Translations under genes and position numbers: made by a program
Notes under the pieces: model-generated
The model's database searches: none
The model's input: only the letters and a program-made list of their open reading frames with translations
What the model was told of the DNA's origin: nothing
NCBI RefSeq assembly: GCF_023155805.1
Contig: NZ_JAKNUW010000010.1
Coordinates: 45,689 to 109,688, forward strand
DNA: 64,000 nucleotides
DNA from: Micrococcus lacusdianchii
Lineage (GTDB): Bacteria; Actinomycetota; Actinomycetes; Actinomycetales; Micrococcaceae
Reading direction: 5' to 3'
Shown here: piece after piece, positions 24,473-33,137 of the stretch
Position numbering within the stretch: the stretch's first letter is position 1
Layout of the letters: every line of letters starts with the position of its first letter

Positions 24473-26419
24473 TCAGCGGATGCGCAGGACCATGCCCGGG
24501 TGCAGCAGCGTGGAGGCCGTCATGCCGTTGAGGCGCTGCAGCTCGGTCATGGACACGCCGGTGCGCTGGGAGATGATCCACCAGCCGTCGTTCGGCTGGA
24601 CCGTGTAGGTGTCGGCCGGCGCAGGCGCCGGGGCGGGCGCGGGGGCGGGCCCGCTCTCGACGGTCACCAGGATCATCCCCGGGTGCAGCTCGGTGCTGGC
24701 GGTCATCCCGTTGAGGCGCTGCAGCTCGGCCATGGACACCCCCGTGCGCTGGGCGATGATCCACCAGCCGTCGTTCGGCTGGACCGTGTACGTGTCGGCC
24801 GGCGCAGGCGCCGGGGCGGGCGCGGGGTCGGACGCCGCCGACGAGGTCCTGAGCACCATGCCGGGGTGCAGCTCCGTGTCGGCGGTCATGCCGTTGAGGC
24901 GCTGCAGCTCGGCCATGGACACCCCCGTGCGCTGGGCGATGATCCACCAGCCGTCCCCCGGCTGCACCGTGTAGGTGTCCCCGGTGTACGGCACCGGGGA
25001 GGGAGCCGGCGTCGTCGTGCCCTCGGCCGCGGCGGCGATCCGCGCGGCGCCGTCGCGGATCTCGTCCAGGCGCGGCATCAGGTACTGCCCGGGGCACGCG
25101 GTGTACTTGGTGGCCCGGTGCGGGAAGATCGTGTCCAGCGTGACCCGGGACCCAGCCGGCCACATGTCGGTGCCGCCGGTGGTGAGGGTGACGGTGCCGT
25201 GCGCGTCGAGGCCGTCCCGGTACACGTAGTAGGCGGCGGCCCGGGCCATCGCGTCCACGGCCTCCTGCGAGGGGGCCACGACGTCGTAGTTGCCGAGCGT
25301 GGAGATGCCCATGGTGCCCGTGTTGAAGCCGCCGGCATGGGTGCCCAACGGGTTCGAGGTCAGCGCGCCGCGTCGGCCCTCGTAGATGTTGCCGAACCGG
25401 TCCGTGATCAGGTGGTACGGGAAGTCGCCCCAGTTCAGGGTCTTCGTGTAGTACGCGTAGATGCCGCGCATCTGCTCCACGGCCTGCGCGCGGGTGTACC
25501 CGTTGGTGCCGGCCGTGTGGTGGATGGTCAGCGCCGTGACGCTGGAGAACTGCGTCGAGTCGCGCGCCCAGGACTCGTCGGCGCCCCACTGGGCGCGCGT
25601 GATGAGGTCCGGGAGAATCTTCGCGCGGGCGTCGGCGGCGCTCGCCGCCATGGTGGCCTGCGGCACGGACGACGACGGCGCCCCCGCCCCATCCTGCGCG
25701 GCGCCCGGGCGCGCGGCGGCCTTCACCCCGTGGGGGAGGGCGGCGGTCTCGGCGACCTTGTCCAGGGTGGGGGTGGGCTGGGAGGCGACGGCCTCGTCCG
25801 TGGCGGAGGTGCCCGGGTCGATCAGGGAGAGCTCGAAGCCCGCGGGGGCGGCGCCGTCGGCGGTCACCACGCGGACCTGCGCCCCGGTGGCGCCGAACGC
25901 CACGAGCGGGTCCGTGCCGGTGCGCTCGCTCGGCACGTCCTCGGTCCACACGGTGCGCTCGAGCTCCTGCCAGCCCGTCCAGGCGCCGTCCTGGTGCAGG
26001 CGGACCTGCATGGACTCGATGCCCTCGCCGGAGCCGGCCTCCCACGCCGCGGCGACCACGGTGAACGGGGTGTCCGTGACCGGGGCGCTCAGAACGGCCA
26101 GCCGGTCGCGCTGGTCCGCGTCCAAGCCGGCCAGGGCGTCCTCGCCGAGGGCGTCCGCGTCCACGCCGGAGAGGGCGATCTGCCGGGTGCCCTCGCCGCG
26201 GACCTTCGCGGCCTCGACGGGCGCGTCCGCGGCGCCGGTCCACGCCGCCGCGTCCGCCGCGGTGCGGCCGGTCCGCTCGGGCGCGGGGGCGGCGGGGTCC
26301 TGCGGGGTCGGGGCGTACGGCAGCAGGCCGCCGACGGCGGCGGAGAGGACGGCCACCGCGAGGGCGGGGGTCAGGGCGCGGTGCGGGCGCGCACCGGGGA
26401 GCGGCGAGGACAGGTGCAT
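24473..26419 (-). CDS. Secreted N-acetylmuramoyl-L-alanine amidase with three LysM domains
   Basis: 648 residues. A hydrophobic stretch after the N-terminal Arg residues (ALTPALAVAVLSAAVGGLLPY) is the likely signal peptide. The middle is a PGRP/amidase_2 domain: ITRAQWGADESW, LTIHHTAGTNGYTR with zinc His, THAGGFNTGTMGI, and PHRATKYTACPGQYL with the second His and Cys. Three LysM modules close the protein, each starting YTVQP and holding GVSM-x-ELQRLNGMTA. The modules are near-identical with Pro/Ala linkers. It should cut peptidoglycan stem peptides at the cell wall. The ATG at 26419 is chosen because the signal peptide follows. Confidence 0.9.
   Translation of the reverse strand: MHLSSPLPGARPHRALTPALAVAVLSAAVGGLLPYAPTPQDPAAPAPERTGRTAADAAAWTGAADAPVEAAKVRGEGTRQIALSGVDADALGEDALAGLDADQRDRLAVLSAPVTDTPFTVVAAAWEAGSGEGIESMQVRLHQDGAWTGWQELERTVWTEDVPSERTGTDPLVAFGATGAQVRVVTADGAAPAGFELSLIDPGTSATDEAVASQPTPTLDKVAETAALPHGVKAAARPGAAQDGAGAPSSSVPQATMAASAADARAKILPDLITRAQWGADESWARDSTQFSSVTALTIHHTAGTNGYTRAQAVEQMRGIYAYYTKTLNWGDFPYHLITDRFGNIYEGRRGALTSNPLGTHAGGFNTGTMGISTLGNYDVVAPSQEAVDAMARAAAYYVYRDGLDAHGTVTLTTGGTDMWPAGSRVTLDTIFPHRATKYTACPGQYLMPRLDEIRDGAARIAAAAEGTTTPAPSPVPYTGDTYTVQPGDGWWIIAQRTGVSMAELQRLNGMTADTELHPGMVLRTSSAASDPAPAPAPAPADTYTVQPNDGWWIIAQRTGVSMAELQRLNGMTASTELHPGMILVTVESGPAPAPAPAPAPADTYTVQPNDGWWIISQRTGVSMTELQRLNGMTASTLLHPGMVLRIR
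24485..25000. repeat. Three tandem 183-bp repeats encoding LysM modules
   Basis: The landmark CATGCCCGGG-type sequence recurs at 24491, 24674 and 24857, i.e. exactly 183 bases (61 codons) apart. Long stretches between copies are identical, including the linker coding for Ala-Pro runs. Such near-identity suggests recent duplication or gene conversion and possible copy-number variation. Confidence 0.85.
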
Positions 26420-26657
26420 GGGAAGCCTTCCGACGGACGGGCCGGGGGTGGAGTGCGAGGGGGTGACGCGGCGCCCGGTGCCCGGTGCGGCACGGGAGCC
26501 CGAGGGGGGCACCGCGTGGGCGCCGCGTGGGCGCCGTCCGTGATCGTATCGTGATCAGCGCTGCACCGGGAGGTGCTTCCCGGCGTCGATGGTCGGTTCA
26601 ACCGATGGTCTCCGGATGTTCATCTTCTGGGACGGATCACCCTCCGGCCTGTGCGGT

Positions 26658-28154
26658 TCAGGTGCCGCAGAAGGTCACGAACCCGCCCTCGTCAGCGCCG
26701 GAGGGGACAGCGAGGTCGGTGGCGTCGGGACGCGGCGTGAACGGGTCCCGCACGGCGGCGAGGATGCGCTCCACGGGGGCGATGTCGCCGTCCTCGGCGG
26801 CGTCCAGGGCCTCCTGGAGCGGGCGGTTGCGCGGGATGTGACGCGGATTGGCGGCCCGCATCCGCTCCGGGTCCGGCGCGAGGGCGAGCCAGTCCTCCCG
26901 CCACGCCCTGACCCCCGCGGAGTCCGGAAGCCCGGCCGACGTCCCCGGCGTGGGGCTCGGCCCGGGCACGACGTCCGCCAGGTCCGTCCAGGACGCCGTC
27001 CAGTCGGCCCGTGCCTCGGCGAGCAGCCCGAGCAGGCGCGCGGCGACGTCGTCCGAGGCCTCGGTGCGGGGCACGCCGAGCTTCGCGGCCAGGCCGGACT
27101 GCCACGTGGCGTCGAACGCGGGCGCGAACCCCTCGAGCGCTGCGGTGGCGGCGGCGACGGCGTCGTTCGGCTCCGTTGCCAGGTGCGGCAGGAGGGTCTC
27201 GGCGAGCCGGTTGAGGTTCCACAGGGCGATCTGCGGCTGGGCACCGTACGCGTAGCGGCCCTGGCGGTCGATCGAGGAGAACACCGCGCGCGGATCGAAG
27301 GCGTCGAGGAAGGCGCACGGGCCGAAGTCGATGCTCTGGCCGGAGATCGTCACGTTGTCCGTGTTCATCACGCCGTGCACGAAGCCCACGAGCATCCAGC
27401 GGGCTGTGAGGTCCGCCTGCGCGGCGACCACGGCCTCGAGCAGGGCCAGGGCGGGGACGTCGGCGTCGACGCGGTCGGCGTGGTGGCGGGCCAGGGACTC
27501 GGCGACCAGGCGCGGCACGAGATCCTCCGGCGCGTGCCCGCCCTCGACCAGTGCGGCGGCGTACTGGAACGTGCCCACGCGCAGGTGGGAGTCGGCGACG
27601 CGCGCCAGCACCGCGCCCGGCAGCGGCCGCTGCCGGCGGACCGTCCGCCCCGTGGCGACGACGGCGAGCGCGCGCGTGGTGGGGATCCCGAGGGCGTGGA
27701 GCGCCTCGGAGACCACGAGCTCGCGCAGCATCGGGCCGACCGCCGCGAGCCCGTCCGAGCCCTGCCGCGAGAACGGGGTCAATCCGGAGCCCTTCAGGTG
27801 GAGATCGCGCAGGGCGGGGAGGCCGGGCGCGGGGGCGGCGCCGCCGACGGGCGCGGTGAGCTCGCCGAGCAGGAGGGCACGCCCGTCGCCGAGCCGGGGC
27901 GAGTAGCCGCCGAACTGGTGGCCGGCGTACCCCTGGGCCACGGGCCGGGCGTCCGGGCCGGGGGCCTCACCGGTGAGGAACCGGACGCCGTCCGCCGAGC
28001 GCAGCCAGTCCTCGTCGAGGCCGAGCTCCGCGGCGAGCGCCGCGTTGAGGTGCAGCAGGCGCGGCTCGGGGGTCTGCCATGCGCGGGACGGGGCGGACAG
28101 CTCCGGGAACGCGTCGGCGAAGTGCGAGGTCAGGGCGGGGACGGGGGAGCTCAT
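26658..28154 (-). CDS. selO: SelO/YdiU protein adenylyltransferase (pseudokinase fold)
   Basis: 498 residues. In the family, SelO transfers AMP to Ser/Thr/Tyr residues of target proteins in redox homeostasis. AQGYAGHQFGGYSPRLGDGRA, LKGSGLTPFSRQGSDG, HGVMNTDNVTISGQSIDFGPCAF and FDPRAVFSSIDRQGRYAYG are diagnostic blocks with the metal-binding Asn and Asp. The C terminus ends FVTFCGT, with the conserved Cys (selenocysteine in some species). It starts 27 bases after hpaI and may share its transcript, although the function is unrelated. Confidence 0.92.
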   Translation of the reverse strand: MSSPVPALTSHFADAFPELSAPSRAWQTPEPRLLHLNAALAAELGLDEDWLRSADGVRFLTGEAPGPDARPVAQGYAGHQFGGYSPRLGDGRALLLGELTAPVGGAAPAPGLPALRDLHLKGSGLTPFSRQGSDGLAAVGPMLRELVVSEALHALGIPTTRALAVVATGRTVRRQRPLPGAVLARVADSHLRVGTFQYAAALVEGGHAPEDLVPRLVAESLARHHADRVDADVPALALLEAVVAAQADLTARWMLVGFVHGVMNTDNVTISGQSIDFGPCAFLDAFDPRAVFSSIDRQGRYAYGAQPQIALWNLNRLAETLLPHLATEPNDAVAAATAALEGFAPAFDATWQSGLAAKLGVPRTEASDDVAARLLGLLAEARADWTASWTDLADVVPGPSPTPGTSAGLPDSAGVRAWREDWLALAPDPERMRAANPRHIPRNRPLQEALDAAEDGDIAPVERILAAVRDPFTPRPDATDLAVPSGADEGGFVTFCGT

Positions 28155-28181
28155 GCGCCCACGGTACGGGGCACGCCGCCC

Positions 28182-29018
28182 TCAGTACGAGGCGCGTCCG
28201 CCGTCGTCGCCGCCCTCGGGCGCGGGGCACCACTCGTCCGCGAGGGCCTCGGCGGCGCGGGCCAACAGTGCGACGTCGGCGCCCACGTTGACGAAGTCCG
28301 CGCCGGCCTCGGCGTAGGCCTGCGCCTGCGCCTGGACGAATGCGTTGACGCCCACCACGGTCCCGGCCTCGTTCGCCGCGCGGATGACCGACTCCACGGC
28401 GGCCACCACCTCCGGGTGGGACTGCTGGCCGAGCAGGCCCATCGAGGCGGAGAGGTCGGAGGGGCCCACGAAGATCCCGTCCACGCCGTCCGTCTCGGCG
28501 ATGGCGCGGGCGTTCTCCACCCCGGCCCGCGTCTCGATCTGCACGAACAGGCTGACGTGGTCGGCGTCGTCGTTGAGGTAGCCCGGCACGCGGTTCCACC
28601 GGCCCGAGCGGGCCAGCGACGAGCCGACTCCGCGGACGCCGTGCGGCGGGTAGCGGACGGCTTCGACGGCCCGGGGTGCCTGGTCGGCGTCGTCGACCAT
28701 GGGCACCAGCAGCGTCTGCGCGCCGAGGTCCAGGTACTGCTTGATCAGGATGGCGTCGAGGGCGGGGACGCGCGTCATGACGGGCACGCCGTAGCCGGCC
28801 ACCGTGCGCAGCTGCGCCAGGACGGTCTCGAGGGAGAGCGGAGCGTGCTCGCCGTCGATCAGGAGGTAGTCCAAGCCCGAACCGGCGCAGATCTCCGCGG
28901 CGGTGCAGTCCCCGGAGCTGAGGAACATGCCGGCGGCGGGGCGGCCGCCGCGGGCCGCGCGGGCCTCGGCGGTGAACAGGTCACGGAACATCGGCTGGGT
29001 GTTGTGGCGGACGGGCAC
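28182..29018 (-). CDS. hpaI: 4-hydroxy-2-oxo-heptanedioate aldolase HpaI
   Basis: 278-residue class II aldolase. It splits 4-hydroxy-2-oxo-heptane-1,7-dioate into pyruvate and succinic semialdehyde, the last hpa step. LLIDGEHAPLSLETV carries the His base. QIETRAGVENA holds metal-binding Glu, and IFVGPSDLSASMGL the metal-binding Asp. GTG 29018 follows AGAGGA. It lies 19 bases after hpaH, so hpaH-hpaI form one unit. C-terminal tail is variable. Confidence 0.9.
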   Translation of the reverse strand: MPVRHNTQPMFRDLFTAEARAARGGRPAAGMFLSSGDCTAAEICAGSGLDYLLIDGEHAPLSLETVLAQLRTVAGYGVPVMTRVPALDAILIKQYLDLGAQTLLVPMVDDADQAPRAVEAVRYPPHGVRGVGSSLARSGRWNRVPGYLNDDADHVSLFVQIETRAGVENARAIAETDGVDGIFVGPSDLSASMGLLGQQSHPEVVAAVESVIRAANEAGTVVGVNAFVQAQAQAYAEAGADFVNVGADVALLARAAEALADEWCPAPEGGDDGGRASY

Positions 29019-29037
29019 GGCGGATCCTCTCGGGCGG

Positions 29038-29823
29038 TCAGGCGAAGAAGCAGGTGACGGTGCCCAGTGGCCCGTAGTCGGCGGTGACGGTGTCCCCCGC
29101 GGACACGTGCATGGGGCGCGTGAAGGAGCCGGCCAGGACCACCTCGCCGGCCGCCAGGGCGTCGCCGTGCCCGGCCAGCCGGTTGGCGAGCCAGTGCACG
29201 CCGTTGCCGGGATGGTTCAGGACGCCGGCGGCCACGCCGGTCTCCTCGATGGTCTGGTTGCGGGAGAGCGTGCCGGCCACCCACCGCAGGTCCACCGCGT
29301 CCGGGGCCACGGGGCGGCCGCCGAGCACCATGTACCCCAGAGCGGCGTTGTCCGCGATGGTGTCCACGATGGTCCGGCCGGCCAGCTCGACGTGCGCGTC
29401 GAGCACCTCGAGTGCCGGCACCACGTACTCGGTGGCCCGCAGGACGTCGACCAGGGTGACGCCGGGGCCGCGGAGCTCGTCCTTGAGCACGAAGGCCAGC
29501 TCCATCTCGATGCGCGGGTTGGTGATCCGCGCGGTCTCGAACTCGTGGCCGGACTCGGCCACCTGGTCGTCGAAGATCACGCCGTAGTCCGGCTCGGTGA
29601 TGCCCGTGGCGGCCTGCATGGTCTTCGAGGTCAGGCCGATCTTGTGCCCGACGACGCGGCGGCCCGCCTCCACCTGGCGCCGCGCCCAGATGCGCTGCAC
29701 CGCGTAGGAGTCCTCGACCCCCATGCCCTCGTAGCGGGCGGTGAGCAGCGGCACGGGGGTGCCGGTCTGCCCGGCCTCGTGCAGCTCGTCGGCGATCTTC
29801 TGGTGCGTTGCCTGGTCCAGCAT
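29038..29823 (-). CDS. hpaH: 2-oxo-hept-4-ene-1,7-dioate hydratase HpaH
   Basis: 261 residues of the MhpD/HpaH hydratase group. It adds water to 2-oxohept-4-ene-1,7-dioate before the aldolase step. YAVQRIWARRQ, VGHKIGLTSKTMQ, PDYGVIFDD, RIEMELAFVLK (metal-binding Glu residues) and NHPGNGVHWLANRL are family blocks. ATG 29823 has GAAGGGA upstream. A GntR-type operator lies about 40 bases before the start and a GTGA-n6-TCAC palindrome lies between them. Confidence 0.9.
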   Translation of the reverse strand: MLDQATHQKIADELHEAGQTGTPVPLLTARYEGMGVEDSYAVQRIWARRQVEAGRRVVGHKIGLTSKTMQAATGITEPDYGVIFDDQVAESGHEFETARITNPRIEMELAFVLKDELRGPGVTLVDVLRATEYVVPALEVLDAHVELAGRTIVDTIADNAALGYMVLGGRPVAPDAVDLRWVAGTLSRNQTIEETGVAAGVLNHPGNGVHWLANRLAGHGDALAAGEVVLAGSFTRPMHVSAGDTVTADYGPLGTVTCFFA

Positions 29824-29841
29824 GGCGGTCCCTTCGACGTC

Positions 29842-29855
29842 GTGAGGCCGGTCAC
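29842..29855. promoter_or_regulatory. CRP/GlxR-like palindrome before hpaH
   Basis: GTGAGGCCGGTCAC, an exact GTGA-n6-TCAC core. The same 14-mer is found at 50746-50759 before lldP. It lies between the GntR-type operator and hpaH, i.e. downstream of the likely -10, so it would more easily repress than activate. Confidence 0.35.
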
Positions 29856-29860
29856 CCCGA

Positions 29861-29874
29861 ATCGTATACGGTCC
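29861..29874 (-). promoter_or_regulatory. GntR (HpaR)-type operator before hpaH
   Basis: ATCGTATACGGTCC. It shares ATCGTATACG with the operator of hpaD. On the minus strand it contains TATACGAT, a plausible -10, so bound repressor would block polymerase. Confidence 0.72.
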
Positions 29875-29915
29875 GGCAGGCCGGGGCCCGGTGGCGGCCG
29901 GCGCCGGCGCCCCCG

Positions 29916-30953
29916 TCAGGATCCGGCGAGCATGTCCTTGACCAGCGGGACGACCTTCTCCCCGAACAGCTCCACCGAACGGGTGTTGTGCACGTGCGGG
30001 ATGGGGCCGTGCTGCACCTTAAAGCTCACCCGGGAGGCCCCGAGGTCCTTCACGCCCCGGGCCACCTTCCGGGCCACGGTCTCGGGGGAGCCGACGGCCA
30101 TGAGCCCGTGGTCCAGCTCGCCCCGCAGCGCCTGGGGGGTCATGCGCGGCCAGCCGCGCTCGGCGCCGAGCCGCGCGTGGTGGGACAGGTACGGCTGGGC
30201 GAACTGCTGGAACGCCGCGTGGTCCGTCTCGGCCACATGCCCGATCATGTGGAAGCCGACGCGGGACTCACCCTCATGGCCGAACTTCTCCCGCGCGTCG
30301 CGGTAGAGCTGCGCGAAGGGCGCGAAGCGGGAGGACGGGCCGCCGATGATGGCCAGCATGAGCGGCAGATCGTGCCGCGCGGCGCGCACCACGGACTGCG
30401 GCGAGCCGCCGACCGCCACCCACGTCCGCAGCGGCTCGCCGCCCTCGAGCGGCGGGTAGAGGGTGACGTCGTCGAGGTCCTGGGTGTGCCGGCCCGACCA
30501 CGTCAGCGGCTGCTGCGTGCGCAGCTGCGCGAAGAGCTCGAGCTTCTCCTCGAACAGGTCCTCGTAGTCGTGCAGCGAGTAGCCGAACAGCGGGAAGGAC
30601 TCGGTGAACGAGCCGCGGCCGAGCACGGCCTCGGCGCGGCCGGAGGAGAGGGCGTCGAGGGTGGCGAAACGCTCGTGCACGCGCACGGGGTCGTCCGAGG
30701 AGAGCACGGTGACGGCGGTGCCGAGCCGGATCCGCTGGGTCCGGGCGGCGATGGCGGCCAGCACCATCTCGGGCGCGGAGACGGTGTAGTCGTCGCGGTG
30801 GTGCTCGCCGACGTTGAACGCGTCGAGGCCGGCCTGCTCGGCCGTCACGCCGAGGTCGACGACGTGCCGCACGCCCGCGGCGTGGGTCTCGAGCTCGCCG
30901 TCGGCATCCGCGGTCCGGTCGCCGAAGGTGTCGATGCCGAATTCCAGGTCCAT
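29916..30953 (-). CDS. LLM-class flavin-dependent oxidoreductase
   Basis: 345 residues of the bacterial luciferase-like (LLM) fold. AFNVGEHHRDDYTVSAPEMVLAAIAART is the diagnostic N-terminal block. RIRLGTAVTVLSSDDPVRV and AEAVLGRGSFTESFPLFGY follow. Such proteins use FMN or F420. The reading frame is open to 31463, but ATG 30953 gives the normal start. It diverges from the NADP-binding gene at 31027, with a 73-base shared promoter region. Its place inside the hpa genes suggests a linked but unknown step. Confidence 0.82.
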   Translation of the reverse strand: MDLEFGIDTFGDRTADADGELETHAAGVRHVVDLGVTAEQAGLDAFNVGEHHRDDYTVSAPEMVLAAIAARTQRIRLGTAVTVLSSDDPVRVHERFATLDALSSGRAEAVLGRGSFTESFPLFGYSLHDYEDLFEEKLELFAQLRTQQPLTWSGRHTQDLDDVTLYPPLEGGEPLRTWVAVGGSPQSVVRAARHDLPLMLAIIGGPSSRFAPFAQLYRDAREKFGHEGESRVGFHMIGHVAETDHAAFQQFAQPYLSHHARLGAERGWPRMTPQALRGELDHGLMAVGSPETVARKVARGVKDLGASRVSFKVQHGPIPHVHNTRSVELFGEKVVPLVKDMLAGS

Positions 30954-31026
30954 GGAGTCCTCCGAGGGGTGGGGGGTGGATCGTGTCACCGGGAACAACG
31001 CCGGGCGCGCCTGAGTTATTTCAAAC

Positions 31027-31716
31027 ATGAAGAACCACCTCGCCAGCACCCCGAACGTCCCCGCCCTCGATGACGACGCCCACCCCGCTCCCGCCCCCGC
31101 ACGCCTGGCGGTCGGCCTGGTGGGGGTGGGCAAGCTCGGCGCCGTGATCGGCCGGCTGGCCGCGGAGGCCGGCCACGAGCTGCTCGTGGCGGAGCGGCCG
31201 GGGAACCCGATGTTCGAGCTGGTCGTCGGCTCGATCCTTCCGTCCGCGCGGACCGTCCCCCTGGCCGAGCTGCTGGCGCGGGCCGACGTCGTGGTCCTCG
31301 CGGTGCCCCAGCCCGCGCTCGCAGGCCTGGACCTCTCGGGCGTGCGCGGCGACGTCGTGGACGCGACCAACGCGTGGGACGCGGTGCCGGCCGAGGACGA
31401 GGGCGTGGACGCCGACTGGTGGGCGCGGCGGCTGCCCGGGACGCCCGTGGTGAAGACGCTCAATCACGCCGCCTACGCGGAGCTGCTCACCGACGCCCGC
31501 CCGGCGGGCGCCCCGGGGCGCAGGGCCGTGGCGGTGGCGGGGTCCGACGCGGACGCCGTGGACCGCGTGGCCGCGTTCGTGGACTCCCTCGGGTTCGACG
31601 CCGTCCCCGCCCCGGCCGGGGCGGCGAGCCTGCTCGAGCCGGGGGCGCCCGTGTTCGGCGGTCGGTTCGACGCTGCCGGGATGCGCGAGGCGCTCGCGGG
31701 GGCGCCCGTCGACTGA
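31027..31716 (+). CDS. NAD(P)-binding protein, F420:NADPH oxidoreductase-like
   Basis: 229 residues. Rossmann motif VGLVGVGKLGAVIGRLAAEAGHEL near residue 30, DVVVLAVPQPAL, VVDATNAWD and VVKTLNHAAYAEL resemble the F420-dependent NADP reductase/NADP-binding family (KxxN). It opens divergently from the LLM oxidoreductase. A reductase-oxidoreductase pair is suggested; the cofactor (F420 or other) is not determined by sequence. It has no paralogue in the window. Confidence 0.7.
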   Translation: MKNHLASTPNVPALDDDAHPAPAPARLAVGLVGVGKLGAVIGRLAAEAGHELLVAERPGNPMFELVVGSILPSARTVPLAELLARADVVVLAVPQPALAGLDLSGVRGDVVDATNAWDAVPAEDEGVDADWWARRLPGTPVVKTLNHAAYAELLTDARPAGAPGRRAVAVAGSDADAVDRVAAFVDSLGFDAVPAPAGAASLLEPGAPVFGGRFDAAGMREALAGAPVD

Positions 31717-31755
31717 GCGACGGGCCCTGTCTGATGCGGCTCGGGGGAGTACGTC

Positions 31756-32922
31756 TCAGAGCTGGTTGCCGAGCTTGTACTCGCCCTTCTTGTAGTCGGG
31801 CAGGGACTCCTCGCCCTCGTCCCGGCGCGTGTAGGAGAAGCCGTCGGCGCCGATGGTCACGGCCATCTCCGAGTCGTCCGTGCGGGCGACGACGGGCTGC
31901 GGGTTGCCGTCGAGGTCCAGCACGAGCGAGGCGTCGGTGTACCAGGACGGCACGACCGGGGTGCCCCACCAGTCGCGGCGCTGGTTGTCGTGCACGTCCC
32001 ACGTGACCACGGGGTTGTCCGGGTCACCGGTGTAGTAGTCCTGCGTGTAGACCTCCACGCGGTGGCCGTCCGGGTCCCGCAGGTAGAGGTAGAACGCGTT
32101 GGAGACGCCGTGGCGGCCCGGGCCGCGCTCGATGCGGTCGGACATGCGCAGCGCGCCGAGCTTGTCGCAGATCGCCAGGATGTTGTGCTTCTCGTGCGTG
32201 GCGAAGGCGACATGGTGCATGCGGGGGCCGTCGCCGCCGGTCATGGCGGTGTCGTGGACGGTGGGCTTGCGGCGCATCCACGCGGCGTACACGGTGCCGT
32301 TCTCGTCCTGGATGTCCTCGGTGACGCGGAAGCCCAGGTCCTGCATGTACCGGGCGGCGCGGGGGACGTCCGGGGTGACCTGGTTGAAGTGGTCCAGGCG
32401 CACGAGCGCGCCCGGGGTGTAGAGGTCGTAGCGCCAGGCCAGGCGCTCCACGTGCGCCACCTCGTGGAAGAACTCGTAGGGGAAGCCCAGCGGGTCCTCG
32501 ACGCGCACGGAGTCGCCGACGCCCTTGACGAAGCCGTCCTTTCGGCGCTCGACGCGGCAGCCCAGCTCCTCGTAGAAGGCGACCGCCTTGTCCAGGTCCT
32601 CGGGGGTGCGCACGCGGTAGGAGAACGCGGCCACGGCGGCGGTCTCGCCCTTCCGGAGGATCAGGTTGTGGTGGATGAACTCCTCCATGGAGCGGAGGTA
32701 GACGGTGTCCTCGTCCTCCTCCGTGACCACGAGATCCAGGACGTCCACGTAGAACCGGCGCGAGGCCTCGAGGTCGGTGACCACGAGCTCCATGGACGCG
32801 CAGCGCAGCACGTCCGGGGCCTCCGCCGTAGGGGTGGGGAGGGGGTTCTCCGCCTTCACGGGGCCCTCCTGCCCCACGCAGAAGCCGGAGGAGGTCTTCT
32901 GGCGGTTCTCGAGGTTGCTCAT
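31756..32922 (-). CDS. hpaD: 3,4-dihydroxyphenylacetate 2,3-dioxygenase HpaD
   Basis: 388 residues, vicinal-oxygen-chelate extradiol type, like the Brevibacterium/Arthrobacter enzymes. It opens homoprotocatechuate to 5-carboxymethyl-2-hydroxymuconate semialdehyde using Fe or Mn. Metal ligands are visible as LVRLDHFNQV (His), RMHHVAFATH (His) and HRVEVYTQDYY (Glu). The pattern CASMELVVTDLEASRRFYVDVL marks the N-terminal repeat. ATG 32922 follows AAGGAG. Its promoter carries the perfect GntR-type palindrome at 32993. Confidence 0.93.
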   Translation of the reverse strand: MSNLENRQKTSSGFCVGQEGPVKAENPLPTPTAEAPDVLRCASMELVVTDLEASRRFYVDVLDLVVTEEDEDTVYLRSMEEFIHHNLILRKGETAAVAAFSYRVRTPEDLDKAVAFYEELGCRVERRKDGFVKGVGDSVRVEDPLGFPYEFFHEVAHVERLAWRYDLYTPGALVRLDHFNQVTPDVPRAARYMQDLGFRVTEDIQDENGTVYAAWMRRKPTVHDTAMTGGDGPRMHHVAFATHEKHNILAICDKLGALRMSDRIERGPGRHGVSNAFYLYLRDPDGHRVEVYTQDYYTGDPDNPVVTWDVHDNQRRDWWGTPVVPSWYTDASLVLDLDGNPQPVVARTDDSEMAVTIGADGFSYTRRDEGEESLPDYKKGEYKLGNQL

Positions 32923-32980
32923 CGATGCTCCTTGGTGATGGGCGGCCGCGCCAGGGCGGTCGATGTGGCCTGGGACATGG

Positions 32981-33006
32981 TCACTGCCAGTGATCGTATA
33001 CGATCC
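32981..33006 (-). promoter_or_regulatory. GntR (HpaR)-type operator before hpaD
   Basis: The perfect 12-base palindrome ATCGTATACGAT lies at 32993-33004. Immediately to its left, TCACTGCCAGTGA (32981-32993) is a second small palindrome. On the minus strand the first includes TATACGAT as a possible -10. It is the best-formed of the four copies in the window. Confidence 0.8.
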
Positions 33007-33137
33007 TCCGGCCCGGGGGAAGTCCGTCCCGAGCGGGCGTCCTGTCCCCGGGTGCGCCGTCGGGGTCGCCGGGCCCGGCGCGTCGGCGAAAGCGCTGCGG
33101 GGGCGCGTGGTGCGTCAGCGGAAGCGCGGGGGGCGGG

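Noticed and set aside
24485..25000. CRISPR-like repeat array
   Set aside because: The 183-bp repeats are in-frame LysM coding sequence; no short repeats with unique spacers were seen anywhere in the window.
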